Assembly: GCA_963169105.1 (NCBI GenBank)
Contig: OY720637.1
Location: 56,876,964-56,940,963 of the forward strand
DNA: 64,000 bases
From: Ceriagrion tenellum
Taxonomy: Eukaryota; Arthropoda; Insecta; Odonata; Coenagrionidae
Direction: 5' to 3'
In this document: in pieces, positions 45,102 to 57,027 of the stretch
Position numbering within the stretch: the stretch's first letter is position 1
Layout: each line of letters opens with the position of its first letter
The notes under the pieces: model-generated
The model's database searches: none
The model's input: only the letters and a program-made list of their open reading frames with translations
What the model was told of the DNA's origin: nothing
Made by a program: the position numbers and the translations under genes

Positions 45102-45259
45102 TTGTTTGTCAAAAACTTTCATCGCGAGAAATCCTCGTCACGAAGTTTTAGTACGACTGCGCTTCGGTATGTTACGTAGGTGAGCACGTACGATAGTAGT
45201 CTTTGACTTGGGCGCTTCCCTTATGCGAAGAAATCTGTATAAACACTCCTAACCCTGCA
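45102..45259 (+). repeat. 158-bp dispersed direct repeat, copy A
   Basis: Starts near TTTGTCAAAAACTTTCATCG and runs through GAGAAATCCTCGTCACGAAG, GCACGTACGATAGTAGTCTT and CTAACCCTGCA. Copy B lies 550 bp downstream in the same orientation. Similarity is about 85 percent by eye. Confidence 0.85.
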
Positions 45260-45651
45260 AAAATAGTAGTATTATTTACTATAAACGCAATTTACCGGTT
45301 AGGATTGGTTGTAATGGAAGTGAGTAAAAGTCCTCCAAATTTTAACCGTGGAGGGCCCTATCTACCAATAACACTTGAGCTGTTGAAAATTTCCTTTGGA
45401 ATCGGGTACCTTTAGTTTGCTACCACTTCATTGGCCTGGAAACCTGAAGGTCCATGAGTACATTCCCGATTTATAAATCCTTTCTTAGGTAGGAAAGTTG
45501 TTGGGATATGACTGGTAAGTGGAGTGAAATAATTAAAGAAACCCTCCGTTGCCCATGGAGTCGGGGGCGAAGAAGATCACAGCTTTGCGTCCCTTTCGAC
45601 GGACGGAGTACTTACGCTTTGCCATACGAAAGTAGTTACTGCCTGGTCAAA
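45260..45651. other. Spacer between the two copies of the 158-bp repeat
   Basis: No recognised gene. Frames of 70 and 82 codons have no domains; the second runs into copy B of the repeat. Confidence 0.45.
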
Positions 45652-45809
45652 GTTTTTGTCAAAAACTTTCATCGTGAGAAATCCTCTTCGCGACGTTTTA
45701 GTGCGACTGCGCATCGGCAAGTTATGTGGGTGCTCACGTACGATAGTAGTCTCTGACTTGCGCGCTATCCTAACGCGAGGAAATCAGTAAAAATACCCCT
45801 AAACCTGCA
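45652..45809 (+). repeat. 158-bp dispersed direct repeat, copy B
   Basis: Matches copy A throughout. Its left edge carries a 21-bp palindrome, AAAGTTTTTG-T-CAAAAACTTT (45649-45669), which is degraded in copy A (ATTGTTTGTCAAAAACTTT). Confidence 0.85.
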
Positions 45810-48800
45810 TGAAGTGGGGAGAAAGAAGGGAAGAGAATGAGAAGGTGAGAGAATGAGGGAGAATGGATGGAGTGTAAGAGGCAGGGAGAGGTGAAAGTCT
45901 CATCCCTGGGGAAAAAAAAGAGTGCTCTCCACTTGGCGCATTGCGACACTATGGCTTCTTATTGGGGGAGGGAGATGTGAGGAGCGGGGAGTGGATATGG
46001 GAGAGGGAAAGGTGAAGTGGTGGTGTGAGAGAGGAGGGAGGGTCGGGAGGAGAGTTAGGAGGGGGTGGGGAATAGAGGGTATATGGGGAAGGAAGAAGGG
46101 GTAAAGGTTTCGAGGGTTAGCGGGTTGGGGAAGAAGGGGGTTTTGCTCGGCGTTGAAGGGTTAAAAGGCTGGAGAGGGCGCGGTGTAGGCCTCCGTGAAG
46201 TCCCGTGCTTAGTACGACCGGTGGCGCCCGAATAGCTGGCGGTGACTGATATCCAAAGCTCCCACGCGTATAGGTCAAACGGCCAATGGTTGGAATTCTC
46301 GCGAGTCTTTTTTTTTCGTTTCTAGCGTTTCCTCGCTTTCGTTGTTTTTCTCCCTCTCCCCCTGCCCTAATCACTCACTCTAATCTAGCCTCTCCCCTGG
46401 GGCGTAATGAGTGATGCTGCAGTGTGTAAGAGGCTTTCTCTTAGGGTTAAAGAATGAATTTCGTGGTGATTCTCCTCTAAATTGAATAAACTAAGGTGCC
46501 GCTTCGTGGAACTGCATTTTTGCGCAAGTGATAATACATCCCTCAGTTAGTAAGATCAACTTGAGAATCTAATGCACAGATCCTTGTTGTCCACTATTCG
46601 TAAAAAATAATTCACTAATCAAAAACTCGGTCGGTACGAATAAATTCCTGAGAAAATCAGCAATTTATTTGTTGCTTCTGCAATAATTTTAGGTGTTACA
46701 TAAAAGGTATTGCGTTAAAATTTTGTCTCTAGGTTATTATTTAATCATGAAGACGAATTAATAGCCAAAAAACATCTACCAGTCCAGTGCTCAAAGTATT
46801 CCTGTGGAATTTACCCAATATTTGCATTACTTACGGATAATAGTCTCGGAATATTCAAAAAATTTTGAGACCAGTGACATTAAACTTCAGGAGTACATTA
46901 AAGTGTTATTTATTTCCTTGAGATCGTTTACACTAAATACTCTCCCTGGTACGCAGTCAGTAGCTCTCACATACAGCCGCTCAGATGAACGAGATTGCTT
47001 CTTAGTTGCAATTGTAACTCCCTCGCTAAATATAATTGGACTTCGTTTCTTAAAAATATCTTGTCCCTTTGATGAAAATTTTTTAACTTTTTTATTGAAA
47101 ATTATACTCGCGGGTCCTAATTCAGGTGAATAAGGTGAACGGTTCGTGACCGAGTATTTTATTGCTGAAAACTTTCTAGGCTATTAGTCTGGAATCAGTT
47201 CTGTTGCCCTTTAAAACGTGTTTCTGAAGAGATTTCAACATTATTTAGTCATTTCTCTCACTTTCGATAGTTGTATTTGACCAAGTTGGTTGTTTTAATC
47301 TTTGCCGGAGTCTTTACCTCATTTTATTTTGCTATCGGAGATGTTCAAAAGGTAGAAAAACGTTTAAACTGGCCCACTGCTATTAATAAAACAATGGAAT
47401 GACTACCTATCGCATTTATCACCGTCACTCGGGCCAATCTGGTCTCTCAGAGCTTAATGAGTAATGGGACAGAGTTAGAGTTAAGGATTAAATTCGCGAT
47501 GGTTCCCCCTTTTTTCTTTCAGTCCGCTTTCATCACTCATTATGCAATCGATTATTTATAGTATCTACGCCGTAGTGTGACACAGCAACCATTTTTACAC
47601 TCAAGGAAAAGCTGTCTACCGCGTGATGCTTGTGTAGGTTTTTTTTTCATTCAGCTGAGTGTTCAGTGATTTTTAATTCCGCATGGATAGTATTTCATCC
47701 TGCCTCCATAATAAAATTCTCCCATGAATGGAAAAATCACGTTCTCTTTAAGTAGTTTCCGCGTTTAATCGATTAATTTCATCCAATTTACGATGCTCGC
47801 CAAGTTTCTTTTTCTCTTTCGAAAAATTTCTTCCTCGAGCATTGCACTTACCCAGCTCGTAAATATCATGGCAAGGAGCATTTCAAGAAAATTCATTATT
47901 TTTGGTACAAAACGCGGCCCTTTTCCCAGATTCTGGACTCCAGGAAACTAATAAAAGAAATCAAACAGAAGAAACGGCTGCTACCAGAAAAAATAATGCC
48001 CGGCAGCCAAGTGACAATCACAAATATGCTTTCTGCGATTGAAGCTGATGAAATGGGACTATCGAGAGTTATAATTGAATCATACCCCGGCGAGCTGTAA
48101 ACGATGCGTCGTCGTAATTAACGAGTTGCCATGGAAACATTAAAGAGATGAGAAAAATGCATTAGCGCGATTAAGGCGGAATTGTCGGGTTGATGCGGCA
48201 GAAACCGCGCTCGGGTCACTCTTTTCCGCTAGCAATGCTTATTTGTATTTACTTTGGTCGCCATTTACTGCTATTTCTTTCCGCTTTGCGTGATCCGATC
48301 GTCCCAGAAAACTTAACCGAAGCCTTAATGTATGTTTTGAAACTATCCTCTTTTTGTGTAACGTGGCGAAATCGCGTTTAAGCAATAAATTAGCGAGTAA
48401 ATTGAAAGTTACGATGTTTTTGTTTCTATTTACCGAGCTAACAAAAATGGCGGTCGTAAACCTTTCATATATTCTCTGCCATTCAACCTTTTTAATTTAA
48501 AAGATGAATAACAAGAGACCGCGTATGGATATGGCTTATGCATATCATATGTTCGTTTAATTGAGTACTTTCAAAATGATGGTGTTGATGTAAATGAGGT
48601 GTTTATAATAATCCCTCTCATCGAAAATAAGCCGTCATTGAGATAATGATCCTTATTCAAAGCAAAAAAGAATTTAATGAAGTATTTTTTAACTGTTCAT
48701 TTTTTACCCTGAAATTATTCTAAGGAGAGATATAGTATGCCCTCGACGAAAAATATAATAGGAAATTGGACCTTATTAGGCCAATTTTTTTCAGCATACG

Positions 48801-49984
48801 CTCTGATAATCCCTTACAATTCACGGAAGCCTGTGAAGTAGCGATTAAACTTTTTAAAATAAAAAATGTTAATAAATAATTATAACGAAAATAGTCGAAA
48901 GCGATACTCCTGTCGAAAATAGGAAAAGAGACAGGACTTGATTCGAGTAATGCATATCAGTACTCACAGTTCCAATCCCTGAAATTTTAGAAAAAGCTAT
49001 GAAGCACTGATAAATGCCTTTTTGTATGTCAATTCAATTAACGCTAGAAAACCTGGTACCTTTTGAAAATGTTCATAAGCTGGATATCGATCTTGAAGTA
49101 ACAGGGTGGCTGTGATACGGAGCTATCCGATTGAACTATTGAGACCACATGGTAATCGTATTAATCATTCCTATTGTGTTCATCAGCGATCAACGAAGGT
49201 TTCGGGCTCAGTGAAAGAGATTTCGGGTTAAATCCTTGAAAAGGGCAAACGTTTGCGCTCCTCTTGGTTGGGCTCGTTTGTATAAAGCTCTCTATGAAGT
49301 TTCCCTGCTGGTCGAAAAACATGCGTAGGGCTGCGAAATGTTTTTTTCTCTCTCCCGTTAATGTTTGAGCACTTTATCATTTTGGAAACGGAAATTTAAT
49401 CAAATTCAGATTTCCACGGCGTGCGTGGGAGAATTAATCTCCCCCTTAATCCCTTGGAACCCTTCGCTCAGTTATCTACGGCCGGATCCCCCCGCTTCCC
49501 CCCTTTGATGGATTTATTACGTCCTGCGTGGGCAGCGCGGCGGACGAGAGCCGGAAGTCTGTCCGTCAGCAACTGGGGCGGCGAAGGGAAGCTATCAGAC
49601 GCGTGCAAAATGCTTCGCGAATAGATCTCCGAAGTAGCTTTCATTTGGCGGCAAAAAAAATAGCCAGGGTTATATTTTTAAGAAGACTTTTAAGATTTGT
49701 CTTGTTCGAGGAGTCAATGAAAGTCTTCTCCTCTTCTTCGAAAATCACCCGTCTTCTCTCACGATTTTGTTTGACGGGGCGTGGGTCTGTTCGAACAAAC
49801 CTCTGCCCTCCTCTGTTCTAAATCAGGGTCTATTACGCTGTTTTACTGCCGACTGCCGCCAGTGCTGCAAGTTTAGCCCAGGTGAAGTTAAAGTAGAGAG
49901 TAAAGTTCAGTGGAACCTGTATTTAGCAGCCGACACCGAACCCGTTAGATGAAGGCCGTATAAGGAGGCGACCGCTGAAGGGAG
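45810..49984. other. Non-coding stretch; GC-/purine-rich part then AT-rich part
   Basis: The part 45810-46400 is strongly purine-rich on the plus strand with overlapping short frames on both strands. The rest is AT-rich. Frames at 46804-47133 (plus, 109 codons) and 49528-49821 (plus, 97 codons) show no domain. Confidence 0.4.
48125..48138. promoter_or_regulatory. X-box-like (RFX-type) motif
   Basis: GTTGCCATGGAAAC fits GTNRCC-NN-RGYAAC with one mismatch. It sits in non-repetitive sequence, directly preceded by AATTAACGA. Short-motif evidence only. Confidence 0.25.
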
Positions 49985-49998
49985 GGAAAATGTATATA

Positions 49999-51290
49999 GC
50001 TTTTTTATGGTATTCAACGGTTAAGTTAGGTTTTGTTGAATGTCAGAGAATCTCCTCTCGGATTTATACACTTTCAGGTGCCTCCGAGTCTCAAGGGGCT
50101 CTCACCCTAATCCTTCTAAAAGTTGTGAGACTATATGTTTGCACGTAGCAGTTTTTAATGAAGCGCGCAGCTTTCCTTAGTATTTTATTATTTTTTTGTT
50201 AAATCTGTCTGTCAAGGGTCCCAAATATTCGTGGCGTATTCGAGGTCTGGCCTAACCAGGGCGAAGTAGTACTTCCCTTTTATCTATTGTACGCTTGAAA
50301 AATCCTAGTTTATTTAATGCAAGAGATAGGGGCCTACGCCTGTTAAAATCAAGAGTCCTTCAACTCTCTTCCATTTTCAACCTACGTTAATTGGTAGATT
50401 AACCTGATATAAACTGTGAATTAACAACTCTTCATATCACCCGCCCTCTCATACGGAGTTCAAAATCCACTTTCCTCTCCCACTCATCTGGCCTGACATT
50501 TTCCCATCCATCCATTCCTTCAACAGCTCGTTATCCTTCATCGCACCCTTCAACCGCTTCCATCCCCTTCCGATCTCCTGGCCCAAACACCTTTCCTCCA
50601 TCACCATATTTGACACCTCTCTCTTCGTCTTACTCTCTACGAAAAATACCTTATTCATTCTCATCTCGACTCAAATCTCGGGAGTCTCCCATTTACCGAA
50701 TCATTACATTTGGGTGTGAGATCCAGGTATTTCTCCTTTCCGTTCTCTCCTTGTTTTGCCTCGCATGAATATTTTGACGGCTGTACTGGAGTGTACAGTA
50801 GTACTTCATGGAAATGCTCCCAGAAATCGAATGATTTACAAATGGAACAAAATATCGGTCGTTGATTTAAATGATTTAAATTATTTCTGGTCAGTTTTTT
50901 ATTGAGCTATGTTTTTCCTCCGTTTCTTAGAATTTAGACCTTGATGATATCTCCATTGATGCTATGTGCACCGGGCGCTTTGTGATTCTTGAGAGGTTCC
51001 TCTAATATCTTGGATTCGCTTCTCATTATGTCAGGGGCCCAGTCGTCCACGTCCCCCTTGCTCTCCGCTTTCATAACACTACTTTCAGTGGTAAATTTAT
51101 TCGATATGCATTGCAATCTATCTATTCCGGATGTCTACACCGCCTATTAATATATTACCGTTCAGATCCCTAACATTGCATTTCATTTTTCTCTCCACGA
51201 AGTGGCTCTTCTCTGGCGCCCATGCTGTCTCGATATTCCTCTTCTTCGTGTTTTCATCGACGGAGAATTGGTTCAATAGAGTTTGCAGGA
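49999..51290 (-). mobile_element. L3-type non-LTR retrotransposon, rearranged, with nested CR1-like piece
   Basis: Three minus-strand pieces lie in the order expected for one element. The piece 51290-50920 encodes RDLNGNILIGGVDIRNR and LKNHKAPGAHSINGDIIK, the KNxKAPGxDxI motif at the start of the reverse transcriptase. The piece 50690-50435 encodes EERCLGQEIGRGWKRLKGAM and LLKEWMDGKMSG, the C-terminal end, comparable to 33030-33160. The piece 50085-49999 is the 3' untranslated block GGTTAAGTTAGGTTTTGTTG shared with 24660-24735. The polymerase core is missing. Between the last two pieces lies a CR1-like fragment (50088-50330). Confidence 0.65.
50088..50330 (-). mobile_element. CR1-like fragment nested in the L3-type element
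   Basis: The minus strand encodes KYYFALVRPDLEYATNIWDP (the VRPxLEYAxxxWxP motif) and later AACATATAGTCTCACAACTT, then an AGAAGGATTAGGGTG-like run equivalent to 61480-61530. It stops at GAGACTC, exactly where the 3' block of the L3-type element begins. Confidence 0.65.
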
Positions 51291-51529
51291 GAAAAAAATC
51301 AAACGGTTTGAGGTACTATTTTTCAGAAATTATATAATTTTGTTGTTCCAAATTCAGCGCATTGAGTATTGGTAAATAAACTGGGATAAATCAAGAGGGA
51401 TGTGCGCAGTATTGCATAAGGCATTTGTAAATGACATGGATCTACTTCCGAGGTATGTTCCGAATTCGGCAAGCGTGACATTAAAGGTTTTAGCAGGCTA
51501 CTAGACTGAGGAATCAACATAAATGAGAG
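51291..51529. other. Non-coding stretch, nothing recognised
   Basis: Short gap between retroelement and SINE. Nothing noticed. Confidence 0.45.
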
Positions 51530-51625
51530 GCTATGTGTGGTGTAGAGAACCGGCTTCCCATCCTAAGGGCCTGGGTACGTAACTCTGCTGTGGCAAAGAT
51601 TTGTGATTAGGGAATCCTGTTCCTT
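51530..51625 (+). repeat. tRNA-derived SINE, copy 1
   Basis: TGTGTGGTGTAGAGAACCGG (A-box-like) is followed by CCATCCTAAGGGCCTGGG and TACGTAACTC (a decayed B-box), then GGCAAAGATTTGTGATTAGG and GAATCC. Copy 2 at 52565-52700 shows the same succession with a better B-box. Confidence 0.6.
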
Positions 51626-52564
51626 ATTTAAGTATTAAAAGAAGAGATCTGTCTTTTTGCATCCATCCTTTGGTTACGACTCCGAAGTTAAGACTTCTTG
51701 TTATCTTACGTAAAAAGCGTCGACTTCAGGTTTCTCTTTATATATTCTTTTACACGAATAAACCTTCCCATAGTAGCCAATGCATATATCCTCGAGAGAT
51801 TGAAAGTCCTCAGCTGCCGTTCGCCTTCCAATAACAACCAATCAATCATGGTACAAAATCGGAAGTCTAGTGGGAATCCAGGTGTATATCCATTTTGGTC
51901 TCTCCTTCTTCGCGATGTTGAGTATTTTACGAGTTTTGTTTAGGGAGAATTGTTTGTCCTAAGGCGCCCTTCAGGCGCGTCCGCGAGATTCAGAGTGGAA
52001 TGAAAAATAAGAATAAGAACTGGTCTTGGGTGAATTGAAGCAGGGCATCGCGCGAGGCTAATGAAGTGAGACGTTGTATATGGAGGAAGCCGACTATGGA
52101 AGCGCCGATTCTCGAAATACTCTCGACCCGAAGGAGTAAAAATGAGTTCGTGACGGTTGATTGAACTCGTCCGGCGACCATCGCGGACACGAGGCGCCGG
52201 AATCGATTCGCTCTTTGCGCCAAGATGATGATTGAAAGTCCCCCACGGCGAGGAGAAGCGGAAGCGGTGTTTTCTTAGCGACCTCTCTACTACAGTTAAT
52301 CGGAAGAATTAATTATGCCTCTTTGGCTCAAGCTCGCCGGACCGGAATGAGCGCGAGCGACGAACCGAGTGATGACTCACAGGTGTCCTTCTATATTCGC
52401 GAGGAGCCGTCGTGCATTACGTTCTTCTTTCCCATCCAAACCTCTCCATCCGGAGAAGATGCTTCGTATTTATTTAAAAAAAACTGCAATGAGAAAAGCG
52501 ACAATCTTCCAAAGTTACGAGAGCTACTAGAAAGGTAACCTCTGAAATCGATGGGGAATCCAAG
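51626..52564. other. Non-coding stretch, nothing recognised
   Basis: Frames up to 81 codons on both strands; none recognised. Confidence 0.4.
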
Positions 52565-52700
52565 GGAAGCATGCTGGTGAGGATGGTGGAGTACTTGCTC
52601 CATATTCCGAGGGCCCGGGTTCGAAACTCAAATTTTGGTGAGATTTTGCGGTGAATCCCATTTCCTGTTTGAGTTGATAAATTAAGAGCACTTAAAGTTT
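52565..52700 (+). repeat. tRNA-derived SINE, copy 2
   Basis: GGATGGTGGAGTACTTGCTC (A-box-like) is followed by CATATTCCGAGGGCCC and GGGTTCGAAACTC (good B-box), then GGTGAGATTTTGCGGTGAAT and CCC. Box spacing is tRNA-like. It belongs with 51530-51625, about 1 kb upstream. Confidence 0.65.
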
Positions 52701-53394
52701 AGTATTCCGTCCTTCGAAAGGAGCGTTTAACGGAAGTCCTCTATGTGCTGTAGACGATCTGCTGGTGATCATACTTCCTCGATTACACGGATAGTCATTT
52801 TTCTATCAACCTGCTCACCTGTTCACAATGGGGCTAGTTACCTAATAGCTGTCAGTCGCCTACCGCAAATAACCAACCGGTGGAGCAAGTTGAGGAGAAG
52901 CCAGGATGAGAAGAAAAACTCAGGTGAACCGAGTTATGTAGCTCGAATTCCGTCCATGAACTAATGATAAAACTTCCTACCCTCACCGGTTGGACAAACC
53001 ACGCAGACTGCGACAAGGGAGGTATACGGTTGTACTAATAAGTTTAAATAATACTTTTGCCCCTCCCTCATCATCATCATCATCAGTAGTTATCGCTCCG
53101 AAGAAAGGTTTGCTGCGGCTGTCTTTCCACTTCCATTGACGGTTCACCGCTTCATTACTGCCTGGTTTATGGGACCAGCACCTGTCATATTTGCTTCCTA
53201 TATTAGATCCTTTGATTTCCTCTATAATTCTCCCCATTTATTTTTCCATTCCATAAGTTTTTGGAGTCTGTCATGTCTTGTGATGTGTTCCAAAAGAATG
53301 CATCTCTCACTTTGCAGAGCTTTCGGTATATATATTTTATTTGCTCTTTTATGAGACACCGTCAATGATGATTCCTCCATCCATTTCATTTTAG
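52701..53394. other. Non-coding stretch with a TCA microsatellite
   Basis: (TCA)6 at 53068-53085. Short frames on both strands; nothing recognised. Confidence 0.45.
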
Positions 53395-53525
53395 TTAATC
53401 ATCATGCTGAATAAAAAACACTTGGTAATCTCCCACAGTGGGAGTGGGGGAGGGAGATTACCAAGTATTTTTTATTCAGCATGAATACAGTCAACTTCCA
53501 CCAAGTACAGCCTGATACTGTTAAA
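53395..53525. mobile_element. Fold-back element FB-7 (short form)
   Basis: Arms of 33 bp (about 53403-53436 and 53454-53487) contain CATGCTGAATAAAAAACACTT on the left and its inverse on the right, around a G-rich loop. The outer part of the arms resembles FB-6 (GAATGAAAAACAAGTACTT), and the tail CTTCCACCAAGTACAGCCTG and on to ACTGTTAAATGT matches the tails of FB-1, FB-3 and FB-4. The inner part of the arms, where the CTGATGA...GAAAC core lies in the others, is absent. Only TTCATT recurs on the two sides, so no duplication is claimed. Confidence 0.65.
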
Positions 53526-54842
53526 TGTATTCATTACTCTTCTTATTTTGTCGTTCATTGAAAGTTACTCCTGTGGCGCGGATTAAAAATGCCTGATTGT
53601 ACATTTTATCGGGATAATAACTATTTTTGATTAGGCCTCTAATGGATAATGGACACGTAAACAATGTTACACATGGAATTCAAGCACATTTTTCTTCACA
53701 TTGAGGAAAGAGCTACATCACCTAACGTTTAAGATCGACCAGATCTTGTAAAATTGGGCTTAAAAAGCGGCTCGGTGTCCCTACACGCCCTTCCTCATCC
53801 TTTACTGCACCTCAACGGGGTATTACCAGAATGTAGATGTTTCAAAATTTACGTCCATTATAAAGAAAGTGGGAATGTATATGGGCATTTTCTTTTTATT
53901 TTTCGTATCGGCCGATGGGATGAAAAAAGGTCAGGCTTTTTCGGTGAGATGCGGTGGGAGTAAGGAGGCCTTTGCCACATCGTCCGTGAATATACGATTT
54001 CGCCTGATTTACTCCTCGTCCTTTGTCGGAGGTCTCCGCTCACAACTCGTTCGATTTTTTTCTCTCCTTCCTCGCCCGACTTCCTCCCGTTCTTCGCTGC
54101 ACGCCTCGGGCTTTGGTGTGAGCGTGACTTTCTTTCACAAAGGACTCGGGATACATAACTCACGCCCGGCCGGCAACTGCCTCCGAGCAAGAGGAGGAGT
54201 AAGGGGTGCGGAGGATGCTTGCCGCCGCTGTTTCTGATATATAACCGCGCCAACCTTGCCTGTTCCACCCCTCCCACCAATTACAACCCCTTCCCCCACC
54301 CACCTCACAGCCATCGCCCTCCGCCAGTGTTTACAACCTCGGTTGGAAATAGGGTATGGGCCCCGGAGGCTCGGCAGTCTTTTGATGTCGGCGGAATGGG
54401 CAATTCAATCTTTTTGTGGGCCCGCGCCTCGTGATAAAAATGGGTGCTGTTGCCGTCTCGATCGGGGACGATTGTGCGAATCTCGACCGCTACTTCACAT
54501 CCCCGCGTGCAATATTCAAAATAAAGTCCTCTCGGCATTCTGTATGACCACTACTGGGATAGGACGGGGAATACTGTTCATAAAGTGCAGCACTTTCCTG
54601 GGAATGTTCATACGCCCTTCCGAATATAATCATTTCTAGCTAGAGAATAACCATACCTCGCCTGCTATAAAAAAGGAAATAAATAACTAAATATAGAAAA
54701 AACTGTATAATGGACGGACAAAATAATATAATTATAATAATCATTTATTCTTCCTGAAACAAAGAGATTGATACATCCGATAACAAATTCGGAAGTTAGG
54801 TAACCTTGTGGGCTATAGACCTATTTTTAAAGCACCGTCAGT
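53526..54842. other. Non-coding stretch with a GC-rich patch
   Basis: 53930-54500 is GC-rich and holds overlapping frames on both strands (53858-54280 minus, 140 codons; 53869-54237 plus, 122 codons; 54256-54639 plus, 127 codons). None has a recognisable domain, and mutual overlap argues for a composition effect. Confidence 0.4.
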
Positions 54843-55165
54843 ATTATTTAACATGTATTCCTGAATAATAAATTATGAAGTGTAACGAAAAGTAGAAGAG
54901 GAAAGGACCACATGGGACACTATTGAGAAAAGTATAACCAGATGAATTGCACACACCTTGAGACACCTTGGGTTTGTGAAGAATATAATTGAAGGGAAAA
55001 TAGAGAGAAAACTCCCCAGAGGAAGATCTAGGAATAAGTTCATGGACCAAATAAAGGCGATAGTGCATAGGAAGAAATACCAGGAGGTAAGCGAACGAGA
55101 TTACATAGGGAAGGGTGGAGGGCTGCAGTCAATCAATCTTAGTATTTAACAACCAATGAATGAGT
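54843..55165 (+). mobile_element. RTE-like non-LTR retrotransposon, 3' end fragment
   Basis: The plus strand encodes RHLGFVKNIIEGKIERKLPR and GRSRNKFMDQIKAIVHRKKY, the GKIExKxxRGRxRNxxxxQIK motif at the C-terminus of the lineage. It is preceded by a decayed ERTTWDTIEKS-like part in another frame. It ends with GGCTGCAGTCAATCAATCTT and AACAACCAATGAATGAG, the 3' end seen in the three sister copies. Confidence 0.8.
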
Positions 55166-57027
55166 AATAACTGTATTAAGCGGCCACCACCGGATCCATG
55201 AGATAATGACCGCTTCAGGGGTACCTATTATAGGGAGGAGAAATTTACACTGCTATGTGTATGGGAAATTCATTCCGTTATCGAAAAAATCTGTCGCTTA
55301 GAGGATCGCTCAAGGGAGGTCCGCGGAAGCAGGTTTCACGGTAACTTCAAATAAAATTGATGAAATTAAATTGCAAATTTTTATTCTATCCCCAAAATCG
55401 AGTTACATTTCTAAATTAGGAAAGCTAAACGAATAAGAAGTCATACTTTTTATTACTTTAAAGAGCTACACAGCGGCATGTAATTTATAATAATTCATGG
55501 TTAACACAATAAAAAGTGCTAGGAGAGATATCATTTTTATTGATCTTTCTCTCACCATTATATTGACTGAAAATATTCGTATGAGAGCATATACTGGCTT
55601 ATTTGCTTCACGGTAAGCGGGATTCGTATTGGTGGACCTTTAATGTTTCACTTCGGGGGATGTAATATGGGATAGGGGTATTTGGTTGTCATTGTTATCC
55701 AACCGTTTCAGAAAGCGATTTTGATTGATATTTCTACTGATTGATTGGTATTTCCCTCTTCGTTACGGTTCCAAATACCCCTGGCGCGGGATACAACTTT
55801 TTGCACGGGTAGGCGTGCCCAAGAATTTTTATCCTTTCTACGTTTTTAAGTTGACTGTTTTAAGTTTTAGAGGTAGTTTGTTTTAATCCTCTCCAATCTC
55901 AAATATCATGGTACAGCCGTAAAATAAATTTGATATATTTTTAGGCCCCATTGCAGGTAGATAAATGCGTAGTTCAAGCCAGAATAGCTGAAGAAAATTC
56001 ATATCTTTATTTTGCTGCCCACCGATCTACCTCTGCGTGTTGCCAAGCTACCCTCCTGGCTGCAGATTTCACAGCAAAATAAAAAAGGTAGCAGAAGACC
56101 TAAGAGAAAGGTTGGAAGGAGGAGGAGGTCCAAAATAGAGAGCAGTGAAGGAAAAGTTAAAGGTACCCACTAAAGTAATAGGGTAGTGACCGCACATAGG
56201 AGTGGGATTAAGGCCAAGTGAAAGAAGAACTTAACAGCGAAAGAAGAACTTTACAGCGAAAGAAATAATATCGGAATAATATTAATTTGTTGAGATAGCA
56301 TTTAGTATTCAAGGATTTGAATGTTCATTTGGTACTGTAATTTCAACATACCAGGTTCATGAATCAAAAATATTAATTTGAACTTTAAAAAAAATGAAAT
56401 ACTTTTTGGGCCGTACTTCGAGACATTTACCGGCATACGGATTTTTCAGAAAAGGTCAGATTTTGGCTATCCTTTTGGATTGGATAGGATGTCAAGGAGT
56501 TTGATACCTTTGATCTGTACGTAACTGTGAAAAGCGTTTTGGAAATGTTCCCAATGATGAGTTTGTGCATGCAGAGAAGCATCGGTTGCAACATATTAGC
56601 AGCAGGTCTTTCCATTTGACATAATGTGCGTCAATAAAATGACCTTTCGATGATTTGGATGTAATGACATGGTATTGAACTGGCAAGATGATTTCAGCTA
56701 AAAGGCGAAGCGGAAATATATCTATACTAACGCATTTCGTAGTCAATGTAATAACTTGGTTTCACATTATACAAAATGCTATCAGTGTGGGTACAAAAAA
56801 CTTAACCATGGCCACAAGATATTCATAAAGAGTAGTTTAGTTTGATAAGCTAGAAGATCGTGCCAGGCTGTGATCAAAGTTTGGTTGAAACTTCGGATTA
56901 TTCCTTGGTAAAGTCACTGATTTACATGGACTATGTAGCTTTTAATTAGTTATCAATGAAGATAGATATCTTGAGCAAAGAGCATGTACAGAATGAAAAT
57001 GCGGGTTAGTAACAGAAGGGCTGCCTA
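55166..57027. other. Non-coding stretch, nothing recognised
   Basis: AT-rich, with a short local duplication (AACAGCGAAAGAAGAACTTT region, 56225-56265). No gene recognised. Confidence 0.45.

Noticed and set aside
53068..53085. Functional ATC/TCA repeat
   Set aside because: Ordinary microsatellite of six units.
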